The notes: generated by a model not told the origin, from the letters alone. A stretch of DNA of 22,234 nt from QHWK01 sp035315685 (GCA_035315685.1 DATFXR010000317.1:1-22234), one strand, 5' to 3'. Numbered from the stretch's first letter, positions 8,544 to 15,610 are shown. A program made the numbers and translations.

Positions 8544-10198
8544 CAGAACACCGGAGCCGCTGACGCGACCAGGTCGAGCGATTGCGCACCGTCACCCGTA
8601 ATCGAGACCCTCGTCGCATGCTCTCGCGCGAGCAGCAGGAAGTCGCGATCGGTCCATGCGCCGGCGGGCACCTCGGTCATCGCCACCGCGTAGTAATCGC
8701 CTGGCAGGAGCTGCAGGCGGTAGCGATCATCGTTGCGCGGCTGCGTGACGCCCAGATACCGTGTCTCCACGGTCCAGCGATCGGCATCCTGCGCGAAGAC
8801 GATCACGAAACAGTCGCGCACGTTCCTGCCGTCGCTGTCGGTGACGCGGCCGGTCAGCTCCACCGTCGCGTTGGTCAGCTCGACGACAACGTTCTCGATC
8901 GTCGCATTGGGAGCGACGTCGAGTCCGCTGTCGCCGAGGTCGGCGCCGTCGTAGAGCACACGGCTCAAACGCCAGGGCGGCGATTCGCCGCCACTGTTGT
9001 CGGGCGTCCCGGCCCGCAGCTGCACGTGGCCAGACGCGAGCGAGATCTCGAATGTGCCGTCGTCTTTGATCCGCGCCGCGTCGCGCACCGGCTGGCCGAG
9101 CATCCACTCGCGCAACGCGCCGAGCGCGATCGTCGTCGGCTTCGGTGAATCGATGGATGTCGAGCTCGGTGCGAAGGCGATGCGACCGCGAACCGTCGAC
9201 GGCTTCGCCGTGACGAGCTGGACGCCGGTGACCTCGCCTCCCGCGACGATCACCTCGATCAGCCCGGACTCGTGCTTCGCCGGGTTGGTGCCGCGCAGCA
9301 TGTAGTCGCCGGGCGTGACTCCCGAGATCGTGAACCCGCCGTCTGCGCCAATCGACGCCTGCCGCGGATCGATGCCAGCGCTCGGCGATTTCGGGCTGAG
9401 CATGACGCCGCCGCCCCCGGCAGGACCCCCGTCGGTGCCGAACACCGTTCCCGAGATGCGCGACGTCGGAACCGGTGTGAGCGTCAGGTTGATAGCGGCA
9501 ATCGTCTGGCCAGGTGCGATCGTCACGCGCTGCGCCTCGGCGGCGTTGCCAGTGCCGGGGTAAAACATCGGCGCGTGGGTGACGTGATCCATCGTCGTCG
9601 AGCCGATCGCCGTGAACGCCCGCAGCGTCGCCGAGACGTAGTACTGGCCGGGGGCCAGTCCGTAGATCCGATACTCGCCGATGTCGTTCGTGGCGGCACC
9701 GGGGCCACCTGGCATCAGGCGCCGCGTGCCCTGTACGAACGCGTAGCGCATCGGCACGACCCGCGCGTCGACGATCGGATCGCCGAACTCGTCGACGACT
9801 TTGCCGGTGATGACGCCGCCGCGCGACAGCCGGATGTCGATGTTGGTGACGGTCTGGCCGTCGGCGAGCGGAATGCGCCTGCCGGGACCGCCGGAACGCT
9901 CTTCACCCCATGCCGCACGGAGGTAGGTTGGTTTGACCGCGCTGACCGTGTAGGTGCCGGCCGGGAGATCGGCGAGATCGAAGCGACCCTCACGATCGGT
10001 GAGCCCGGTCGCTGCTTCGCGACCGCCGTTTCCCGCGCGGATTTCCGCGTAGCCCAGCGGCCGGCCGCTCGCGTCGGTGACGCGCCCGCGAATGCGCGCC
10101 GTGCCGGGTGACTTGACAGAGGTGTCACGCAGGGGCGGCTGCCCGCTCGCGATCGCGGAACAAGCGACGGCCAGGAGCAAGGCCAGCGCTCGCGACAT
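8543..10198 (-). CDS. Secreted carboxypeptidase-regulatory-like repeat protein (first paralogue)
   Basis: This 551-residue secreted protein is the first gene of the leftward operon. The signal peptide is about residues 1-19 (LALLLAVACSAIASG). Beta-sandwich units can be seen at about 34-90 (RIRGRVTDASGRPLGYAEI ... GRFDLADLPAGTYTV), 127-192 (VITGKVVDEFGDPIVDARV ... GEYRIYGLAPGQYYV) and 246-303 (RISGTVFGTDGG ... GGFTISGVTPGDYML), with more in the C-terminal half. No peptidase or glycosidase domain is present. Such proteins are common in Acidobacteriota envelopes, where the role is mostly unknown; carbohydrate binding is one possibility. No Shine-Dalgarno stands before the ATG, and a possible -10 box (CATAAT on this strand) lies only 9 nt upstream, which would give a very short leader. 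It overlaps the next gene by one base. Confidence 0.85.
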   Translation of the reverse strand: MSRALALLLAVACSAIASGQPPLRDTSVKSPGTARIRGRVTDASGRPLGYAEIRAGNGGREAATGLTDREGRFDLADLPAGTYTVSAVKPTYLRAAWGEERSGGPGRRIPLADGQTVTNIDIRLSRGGVITGKVVDEFGDPIVDARVVPMRYAFVQGTRRLMPGGPGAATNDIGEYRIYGLAPGQYYVSATLRAFTAIGSTTMDHVTHAPMFYPGTGNAAEAQRVTIAPGQTIAAINLTLTPVPTSRISGTVFGTDGGPAGGGGVMLSPKSPSAGIDPRQASIGADGGFTISGVTPGDYMLRGTNPAKHESGLIEVIVAGGEVTGVQLVTAKPSTVRGRIAFAPSSTSIDSPKPTTIALGALREWMLGQPVRDAARIKDDGTFEISLASGHVQLRAGTPDNSGGESPPWRLSRVLYDGADLGDSGLDVAPNATIENVVVELTNATVELTGRVTDSDGRNVRDCFVIVFAQDADRWTVETRYLGVTQPRNDDRYRLQLLPGDYYAVAMTEVPAGAWTDRDFLLLAREHATRVSITGDGAQSLDLVASAAPVF

Positions 10199-10207
10199 TG
10201 AACGGAG

Positions 10208-10213
10208 ATTATG
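10208..10213 (-). promoter_or_regulatory. Possible -10 box of the leftward operon
   Basis: On the minus strand CATAAT lies 9 nt before the ATG at 10198, with no Shine-Dalgarno in between. A -35 box at the usual distance is not convincing. If real, transcription would begin about two to three bases from the start codon, giving a nearly leaderless mRNA. Confidence 0.3.
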
Positions 10214-10239
10214 TCAAAAGCTACGCCGCTGCGGGCAGA

Positions 10240-10267
10240 GGTTCTAGAGTTCCAGGGTTCTAGAACC
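10240..10267. repeat. GGTTCTAG direct repeat with perfect palindrome
   Basis: GGTTCTAG at 10240-10247 recurs inside the perfect 12-bp palindrome GGTTCTAGAACC at 10256-10267. The element sits between the small membrane protein gene and the six-gene operon, about 42-70 bp upstream of the operon's first ATG. It could be an operator or a short dispersed repeat; the sequence does not decide. Confidence 0.5.
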
Positions 10268-10285
10268 GAAGAACCTCGCCGTCTC

Positions 10286-10621
10286 TTATACGTCAATGAT
10301 TGGACCGTTTGACGGCGGGATGGCTGGCTGCTGCTTCTTGCGCAGCGCGATGACCAGCGCAACGCAGCCCGTCCATGTCGGCAGCATGTCGACGACCGGA
10401 AGGAATTCGACGACGAAGGTCGGCAGGAGTAACGGATGGAAGCCGAGGAGCGACCAGGTGATGCCGGCGGCCACCACGTCGAGAATCTCGTCGGCAAGCG
10501 TCCAGCCGAACGGCCCGAGGACGAACTGCAGCACGTCGGTCGTCAGCGCGACACCGTACGCGCCCCAGATGCGCTGTTTGGTCAACACCGGCGGCGCGAA
10601 TCGCGAGAACGTCAGGTCCAC
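10286..10621 (-). CDS. Small membrane protein of unknown function
   Basis: This 111-residue protein starts with GTG (MDLTFSRFAPPVLTKQ...). Hydrophobic stretches at about 20-38, 45-76 and 80-94 suggest two or three membrane segments, and the chain ends in a basic, proline-containing tail (LRKKQQPAIPPSN). A conserved-looking core is FGWTLADEILDVVAAGI and PVVDMLPTWTGCVALV. I recall similar unnamed proteins in other bacteria but no function. A G-rich segment 6 nt before the GTG may serve as ribosome binding site. An overlapping ORF in another frame (115 codons, 10293-10640) is arginine-rich and lacks hydrophobic pattern, so it was discarded. Transcribed towards the operon, it could share its transcript across an 87-nt gap. 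Confidence 0.65.
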   Translation of the reverse strand: MDLTFSRFAPPVLTKQRIWGAYGVALTTDVLQFVLGPFGWTLADEILDVVAAGITWSLLGFHPLLLPTFVVEFLPVVDMLPTWTGCVALVIALRKKQQPAIPPSNGPIIDV

Positions 10622-10662
10622 GACAGTCCCCCATTTGCAACGCAGGTGCCGATCACGGCCCG

Positions 10663-10729
10663 GCTAAAGCCGGACACTACCGCCGCACGACGTGATCGAT
10701 CGCCGGCTACCGTAGTGTCCGGCTTTAGC
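10663..10729. repeat. GGCTAAAGCC-type inverted repeat (REP-like), copy 1
   Basis: The 18-nt arm GCTAAAGCCGGACACTAC (10663-10680) is matched by its exact reverse complement at 10712-10729 with a 31-nt loop. A nearly identical arm (17/18) appears at 20295-20312. Read as protein, these arms give LKPDTT and VVSGFSR-like peptides, which I recall as stray tails in many acidobacterial proteins and which mark a widespread repeat family. No transposase is in the window. Confidence 0.85.
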
Positions 10730-10752
10730 AGGCCGATGAAAAAGTGAGCCTG

Positions 10753-10823
10753 ATGGCTAAAGGCTGATGGCTGATGGCTGAAATACGCGGGCTTTTCGCC
10801 ATTAGCCATTAGCCCTCAGCCAT
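10753..10823. repeat. ATGGCTGATGGCT-type inverted repeat, copy 1
   Basis: A 26-nt arm at 10753-10778 built of ATGGCT(G/A)A steps pairs with 10798-10823 at 22 of 26 positions, with a 19-nt loop. Each arm is itself a run of about three 7-nt near-repeats. A relative lies at 18659-18720. The 315-nt gap 10622-10936 holds this element, the REP-like element before it, a small hairpin at 10825-10848 and the promoter area of the following gene, and nothing that looks coding. Confidence 0.8.
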
Positions 10824-10824
10824 G

Positions 10825-10848
10825 CAGGATGCGTTGTTCAGCATCCTG
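10825..10848. repeat. Short hairpin CAGGATGC/GCATCCTG
   Basis: A perfect 8-bp stem (10825-10832 with 10841-10848) and an 8-nt loop directly after the preceding inverted repeat. It lacks a T tract, so it is not a clear terminator. It lies about 90 bp before the PQQ dehydrogenase start. Confidence 0.5.
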
Positions 10849-10936
10849 TTAGCCGGACCTGATCGATCCGGCTTTGGCCGCACCGTGATCGATCTCCAAT
10901 CAGTGTACAGTCAGCCTCTCCAATGGAGCACGTCGA

Positions 10937-12979
10937 ATGAAGAAAGCTGCCCTCGCCCTGCTCGTCATCTTTCTTCAGACCGCCCCACCCGACGTCGGCT
11001 GGACGCAGCACGGCGGCACCGACAACATCCGGTATTCCACGCTGACGCAGATCAATCGCGACAACGTCACTCGACTGCAGGTCGCCTGGACCTACGACTC
11101 GCGCGACGCCTTCAAGGGTTCGGAAATGCAGAGCAACCCGGTGGTCGTCGGCGGCGTGCTGTACGCGACCACCCCGACGCTGAAAGTGATCGCGCTCAAC
11201 GCGGTCACCGGTGCGGAGCTGTGGAAGTTCGACCCGAGCAACGGCGCGGCAAGCGGCGCCCGATTTCGGCATCGCGGCGTCACGGTGTACGACGACCGGG
11301 TGTTCGTCACCTACCGGAACTGGCTGTACGCACTCGACAAGACGACCGGGAAGCCGATCGAATCGTTCGGCGCGAGCGGACGCGTCGATCTCCGTGAGGG
11401 ACTCGGCATGCCGGCGGAGCGCGCGAGCGTGAGCGCGAGCACGCCCGGCGCCATCTTCGAGGACCTGTTGATTCTCGGCAGCAGCGTCCCCGAGACGCTG
11501 CCTGGCACGCCCGGCCACATCCGCGCCTTCGACGTGAAGACCGGCAGGCTGCGCTGGATCTTTCACACGATTCCGCAGCCGGGCGAGTTCGCCTACGACA
11601 GCTGGCCCGCCGCTGCCCACAAGCTGATCGGAGGCGCGAATGCCTGGGCCGGCGTCACCGTTGACGCGAAGAACGCGATGGTGTTCGCGGCGACCGGATC
11701 GGCGTCGTTCGATTTCTACGGTGTCAACCGGCACGGCGACAACCTGTTCGCCAACTGCGTACTCGCGCTCGACGCGCGGACCGGCCGCCGCATCTGGCAC
11801 TTTCAGGGCATCCGCCACGACGTATGGGATTGGGACTTCCCGGCAGCGCCGAACCTCGTCACCGTCTCCCGCAACGGGCGGCGCATCGACGCCGTCGCGC
11901 AGGTGACGAAGTTCGGCTACGTGTATGTCCTCGATCGCAAAACCGGCGCGTCGCTCTTCCCGCTCGCGCAGCGCAAGGTGCCGCCGTCCGAGGTGCCCGG
12001 CGAGCGACTCGCCGAGTCGCAGCCGTATCCGGTGAAGCCGCCACCGTTCACCCGTCAAGGCCTCACGGAAGCGATGCTGACGCAGCGCACGCCCGAGGCG
12101 CACGCTGCCGTGCTCGAACGCTTCCGGAAATTCGGGTCCGGCATGTTCGCCCCGCCAAGCGAGCGCGGCACCATCGTCTTCCCCGGCTTCGACGGCGGCG
12201 CCGAATGGGGCGGGGCGGCATTCGATCCCGAGAGCGCGCTGCTCTATGTCAATTCGAACGAGATGCCGTGGATCGTCAGACTGATCCCGAACAACGACAC
12301 GTCGCTCTACAACGTCAACTGTGCGACGTGTCATCGTGAGGATCGCAAGGGCTCGCCGGCGGCGCCGTCGCTCGAGACCATCGGTCAGCGGCGCACCCGC
12401 GACGAGATCGCGACGGTGATTCGCGAGGGCACCGGCCGCATGCCCGGCTTCCCCGACATGGGCGGACGCAACGTCTCGGACCTCGTCGACTTCCTGCTCA
12501 CGGGCAAGGACAAAGGCACCGATCCGAAGGTCACGAGCGATCCGAGCTGGCTGAAGTACCGGATCGACGGCGAAACGCTGTTCCGCGATCCCGACGGCTA
12601 TCCGCCGATCACGCCGCCGTGGGGCACGCTCAACGCCATCGATCTCAACGCCGGCACGATCAAGTGGCAGATTCCGTTCGGCGAATATCCGGAGCTCGCC
12701 GCGCGGGGCGTCAAGAACACCGGCAGCGACAACTACGGCGGACCGGTCGTCACTGCCGGAGGCCTGCTGTTCATCGGCGCCACGAACTTCGACCGGAAGT
12801 TCCACGCCTACGACAAGGCGACGGGCCGGTTGCTGTGGGAGACAACGCTGCCGGCGGCCGGCAACGCGACGCCGTCGACCTACACGATCGACGGCAGGCA
12901 GTATGTGGTGATCGTGTGCGGCGGCGGAAAGAACGGAGCGGCGTCCGGCAGTGCGATCGTCGCCTTCGCGCTACCGTGA
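10937..12979 (+). CDS. PQQ-dependent dehydrogenase with internal cytochrome c segment
   Basis: This 680-residue secreted quinoprotein probably oxidises a sugar or alcohol in the periplasm and passes electrons to its own heme. A signal peptide covers about 1-16. Propeller blades are marked by tryptophan-docking motifs: ALNAVTGAELW (86-96), RAFDVKTGRLRW (196-207), LALDARTGRRIW (277-287), a late AIDLNAGTIKW and a final AYDKATGRLLW. HDVWDWD at 294-300 is a hallmark of the PQQ dehydrogenase superfamily. A heme c site CATCH lies at 462-466, followed by GRMPGFP with a likely Met ligand, so a cytochrome module is inserted between blades rather than fused at an end. No vicinal Cys-Cys of methanol dehydrogenases was seen. 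GGAG at 10925-10928 supports the start; TACAGT at 10906-10911 may be a -10 box. Its stop overlaps the convergent VWA gene by 9 bp. Substrate unknown. Confidence 0.88.
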   Translation: MKKAALALLVIFLQTAPPDVGWTQHGGTDNIRYSTLTQINRDNVTRLQVAWTYDSRDAFKGSEMQSNPVVVGGVLYATTPTLKVIALNAVTGAELWKFDPSNGAASGARFRHRGVTVYDDRVFVTYRNWLYALDKTTGKPIESFGASGRVDLREGLGMPAERASVSASTPGAIFEDLLILGSSVPETLPGTPGHIRAFDVKTGRLRWIFHTIPQPGEFAYDSWPAAAHKLIGGANAWAGVTVDAKNAMVFAATGSASFDFYGVNRHGDNLFANCVLALDARTGRRIWHFQGIRHDVWDWDFPAAPNLVTVSRNGRRIDAVAQVTKFGYVYVLDRKTGASLFPLAQRKVPPSEVPGERLAESQPYPVKPPPFTRQGLTEAMLTQRTPEAHAAVLERFRKFGSGMFAPPSERGTIVFPGFDGGAEWGGAAFDPESALLYVNSNEMPWIVRLIPNNDTSLYNVNCATCHREDRKGSPAAPSLETIGQRRTRDEIATVIREGTGRMPGFPDMGGRNVSDLVDFLLTGKDKGTDPKVTSDPSWLKYRIDGETLFRDPDGYPPITPPWGTLNAIDLNAGTIKWQIPFGEYPELAARGVKNTGSDNYGGPVVTAGGLLFIGATNFDRKFHAYDKATGRLLWETTLPAAGNATPSTYTIDGRQYVVIVCGGGKNGAASGSAIVAFALP

Positions 12980-13975
12980 CGCGAGGTAGCGCTTGCGCGC
13001 GCGGACGGTGAGCACCTGGTTGGACGCCTTCACGGTGATCTCGTGCATCTTGCCGTCGAGCTTTTCCGGCGCGAAGCCGAGCGCGTACTGATGGTGCAGC
13101 TCGTCGGCGACGCGCGCGAAGGTCGAGACCAGCGTCGCCGCCGTCTTCAGCTCGAAGTAGCCGCCGCCGGTCGCCCCCGCGATCTTCGGCAGCCCCTCAT
13201 CCGGTCCTTCGAGCTCCTGCTGGCGTCCGCTGTAGCCGCCCATCCCGCGGCCGCCGAGGCCGCCGATCGCGCCGGGCCCCATCGCGCCGCGGCCGTTGCG
13301 GTCGCCGCTCTGTCCCGGCATGCCGTTGTCGCCGGCGAGGCCGATCGCATAGACCATGATGTCGTGTTCCTCGGCGCGCTTGGTGACGTCCTTCAGCGAC
13401 TTGTTGCGGCTGGCGAAATTCAGCGGCCGATCGACGCCGTCGGTGAACACCAGCACGACCCGCCGCCCCTGCTCGAGCAACAGCTTGTCCATCGCACGAT
13501 CGACGGCGTTCCACAACGGCGTGGGTCCCGGCTCCTGCAGATCCTGACGGACGATCCGCAGCAGCTTCTCGCGATCCGACGAGAACTCGTCCGGATCGAT
13601 CCGGATCTCGTTCGCGAAGCTGCCGATCCGCGCCTTGTCACCCGGCCCCATCGACCGCACGAACGCCTCCGCGCCTTGCGCCTCGAGGTCGAAGTTCGGC
13701 TTCATGCTGCTGCTACGGTCGAGCAGCATCACCAGCGTGATCGGCTGCACGTCGTTCGAGAACAGCGTCAGCGCCTGCCGTTTGCCGTTGTCGTCGACCA
13801 TGAAGTCGTCGCGCGTCAGGTCGGTGACCAGACGGCCACGTCCGTCGGTGACCGTCGCATAGACCGCGACCGTCTTCGTCGACGTCGAGAACGAGGGGGG
13901 CTGCGACTGCGTCGCGCCCGTCGCGACGCCGAGCGCGACGACGAGACTGGTTGTCCGGAAAATCATGCGAATCAT
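12971..13975 (-). CDS. Secreted VWA-domain protein, acidobacterial type
   Basis: This 334-residue protein has a signal peptide at about 1-24 and a von Willebrand factor A domain. It matches the acidobacterial VWFA-related group, whose N-terminal part reads VYATVTDGRGRLVTDLTRDDFMVDDNGKRQ (39-67). The metal-ion site is intact: DRSSS (86-90), Thr152 in PTPLW and Asp179 in FTDGVD. A glycine-rich stretch at about 214-250 interrupts the fold before the last strand; this looks like an added loop. VWA domains bind proteins via a divalent cation; the partner is unknown. GGAG lies 4 nt before the chosen ATG; an in-frame ATG at 13966 is an alternative. Its last 9 bases overlap the end of the convergent PQQ dehydrogenase gene. 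Confidence 0.87.
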   Translation of the reverse strand: MIRMIFRTTSLVVALGVATGATQSQPPSFSTSTKTVAVYATVTDGRGRLVTDLTRDDFMVDDNGKRQALTLFSNDVQPITLVMLLDRSSSMKPNFDLEAQGAEAFVRSMGPGDKARIGSFANEIRIDPDEFSSDREKLLRIVRQDLQEPGPTPLWNAVDRAMDKLLLEQGRRVVLVFTDGVDRPLNFASRNKSLKDVTKRAEEHDIMVYAIGLAGDNGMPGQSGDRNGRGAMGPGAIGGLGGRGMGGYSGRQQELEGPDEGLPKIAGATGGGYFELKTAATLVSTFARVADELHHQYALGFAPEKLDGKMHEITVKASNQVLTVRARKRYLASR

Positions 13976-14094
13976 GACGCTCCATCAGGCGGCGGCGTCT
14001 CCATACTAACTGTGCCGCAGCCCTCCGGCGATGACATTTGTATGACGGACGGGCTCAAAACCGCAGGCGGCGCAAACACGTCTATGCTTACAGC

Positions 14095-14964
14095 ATGCGC
14101 TGGTTCGCGGCAATAGCCGTGCTGTCCCTGCTTGGAGTGCCGCTGCTGGCGCAGAAGCCCCTCCCTGATCAGGAAGCCTTCTTACAGGAAGTTCGCAAGC
14201 ACCTCGACACTGACGAGTATCGGCAGACCGGCTACATGTACACGGAGACGCGCCGCATGCAGAAGCTCGACAAGTCGGGCAATGCGACCGGCGAGTCGGT
14301 GACAGTGCTCGAAAGCTATCCGGGGCTCCCTGGTGAAGAGCGGTGGGAGCGCGTGCTGTCCGAGGATGGCAAGGCAATACCGCCGCCGGAGCTCGAGCGG
14401 CGTGACCGCGAGCGTCAGAAGCACGTCGAGGAGTACGCGCGCAAGCTCGCCAGGGACCCGGCGCAGACGAAGGCGAAAGAGGATCGTGAACGCGAGCGCC
14501 GGCGTCGTGAGCTCTCAGAGAGCATCGACGACATCGTTCGCGTCTTCGACATCCGGATCGTCGGCCGCGAGGCGATCGAAGGGCATGATGCGATCGTCCT
14601 CACGCTGACGCCGCGCCGCGACGCGAAGCCGCGCACCCGCGCCGGCGGCATCATGCGCAACTTCAACGTGCGCGCCTGGATCAGCGAGTCGGACTACGAG
14701 CTGGTCCGCCTCGACGCGGAGGCGATTGACACGGTGTCGTTCGGCCTCGGCATGCTCGCGCGCGTGCACAAGGGATCGCGCGCGTCGTTCCAGCGGCGGA
14801 AGGTGAACGGCGAGCTGTGGTTGCCGGCGCTCGCCACCTATACGGTCAGCGTGCGCGTCGGCCTCGTCGCCGTGCTCCGGCGCGGCGGCACCGTCGAGTT
14901 CTCGAACTACAAGAAGTTCGGCGTCGACTCCTCCTACCGTATCGCCACGCCCGACGGCCGATGA
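14095..14964 (+). CDS. Secreted protein of unknown function with charged helical segment
   Basis: This 289-residue protein starts with a signal peptide (MRWFAAIAVLSLLGVPLLAQ, cleavage near 20). Residues 98-146 are very rich in Arg, Glu and Lys and probably form a long helix or coiled coil. The C-terminal half (about 150-285), with RAWISESDYELVRLDAEA, HKGSRASFQRRKVNGELWLP and VEFSNYKKF, looks like beta strands of a LolA-like sheet, but I cannot assign a family. The frame is open to 14038, yet those extra 19 codons (MYDGRAQNRRRRK...) would precede a good signal peptide, so the ATG at 14095 was chosen. There is no Shine-Dalgarno, and TATGCT at 14083-14088 could be a -10 box of a leaderless transcript. 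Its stop overlaps the next start (ATGA). Confidence 0.75.
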   Translation: MRWFAAIAVLSLLGVPLLAQKPLPDQEAFLQEVRKHLDTDEYRQTGYMYTETRRMQKLDKSGNATGESVTVLESYPGLPGEERWERVLSEDGKAIPPPELERRDRERQKHVEEYARKLARDPAQTKAKEDRERERRRRELSESIDDIVRVFDIRIVGREAIEGHDAIVLTLTPRRDAKPRTRAGGIMRNFNVRAWISESDYELVRLDAEAIDTVSFGLGMLARVHKGSRASFQRRKVNGELWLPALATYTVSVRVGLVAVLRRGGTVEFSNYKKFGVDSSYRIATPDGR

Positions 14965-15500
14965 GCCCGGTGCTGCCGGCGCTCGGCGGCCTGCTGATCG
15001 CGGCGCTCAGCGACCTCACGGTGCCCGCGGATCGACTGCCTCAGGGTTGCGTGCTCTCGCCGTCGCAATCGGTTCGTGAAAACGGGAACCACGTCCGCAC
15101 GGGTTTGTGGGCGGGGCTTCCGATCCGCGGCAATCCCTCCACATCGTCGGAGCCATCCGTGATCGTGGCGATCCGCGGGCGAATCGCAGGTCCGATCGTG
15201 ACGCCCGATCCACCCGCGTTGTCCGAGCGCGGCCTGGCGCGGTTTCAACTGCAGCTGGCCGACGGAATAGACGAGGCCTACGCCGCGATCTATCTCGGGC
15301 CCGATTCGCAGGAAATCGTCACCGTGTACGGACTCCGCTTCCCGGACGCCAGCGCCGCCGCAGCGTTCTGGGCCAGCGCCGCCGCCAGAAAGAACCCGCG
15401 CGTCACCGGGGTGCTCCTCGGTCCGATCGTCGCGGTCGCGATGGGCCCGCCCGACTCGTGCCTCACCGCCGTCGCAGCACACCTGACATCGCTGCCGTAG
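14961..15500 (+). CDS. Small hypothetical protein coupled to the preceding gene
   Basis: This 179-residue protein begins in an ATGA overlap with the upstream stop, so it is probably translated by re-initiation. The N-terminus MSPVLPALGGLLIAALSDLTVPA is weakly hydrophobic and may be a signal peptide. Later segments ARFQLQLADGIDEAYAAIYLG and ITVYGLRF-like residues near 125-135 suggest a small alpha/beta fold that measures or binds, with FWASAAARKNPRVTGVLLGPIVAVAMG near the end. I do not recognise the family. The coupling suggests that it works with, or modifies, the product of the preceding gene. A longer reading of the frame (from 14817) lies inside the upstream gene and was not used. Confidence 0.6.
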   Translation: MSPVLPALGGLLIAALSDLTVPADRLPQGCVLSPSQSVRENGNHVRTGLWAGLPIRGNPSTSSEPSVIVAIRGRIAGPIVTPDPPALSERGLARFQLQLADGIDEAYAAIYLGPDSQEIVTVYGLRFPDASAAAAFWASAAARKNPRVTGVLLGPIVAVAMGPPDSCLTAVAAHLTSLP

Positions 15501-15503
15501 CAC

Positions 15504-15534
15504 CACGAAGCCACGAAGGCACGAAGGCACGAAG
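15504..15534. repeat. CACGAAGG octamer tandem repeat
   Basis: Four head-to-tail 8-nt units (CACGAAGC, CACGAAGG twice, and a partial CACGAAG) directly after the stop codon at 15500. The 295-nt gap 15501-15795 also holds a small hairpin, a long hairpin and a CTCTGCGG repeat, and no convincing gene. Confidence 0.75.
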
Positions 15535-15610
15535 ATGGACGCTGAGATCGCGAAGGAACAGCTGCGTGATCGACGGCCGGTTCGCGCGTAACGTCACGGG
15601 ACGCGGCCGA

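Noticed and set aside
10663..10729. Rho-independent terminator
   Set aside because: The stem is long, but the 31-nt loop and the lack of a T tract do not fit; its recurrence elsewhere marks it as a repeat.
10841..10860. Integron attC-like end (GTTAGCC)
   Set aside because: It does not fit the GTTRRRY core, and there is no paired site or integrase.
10838..12805. 655-codon open frame antisense to the PQQ dehydrogenase
   Set aside because: The composition is typical of a GC-rich shadow frame, while the opposite strand encodes a complete recognisable enzyme with heme and propeller motifs.
13043..14116. 357-codon plus-strand frame antisense to the VWA gene
   Set aside because: It is a shadow of the VWA gene, with composition unlike a protein and no motifs.
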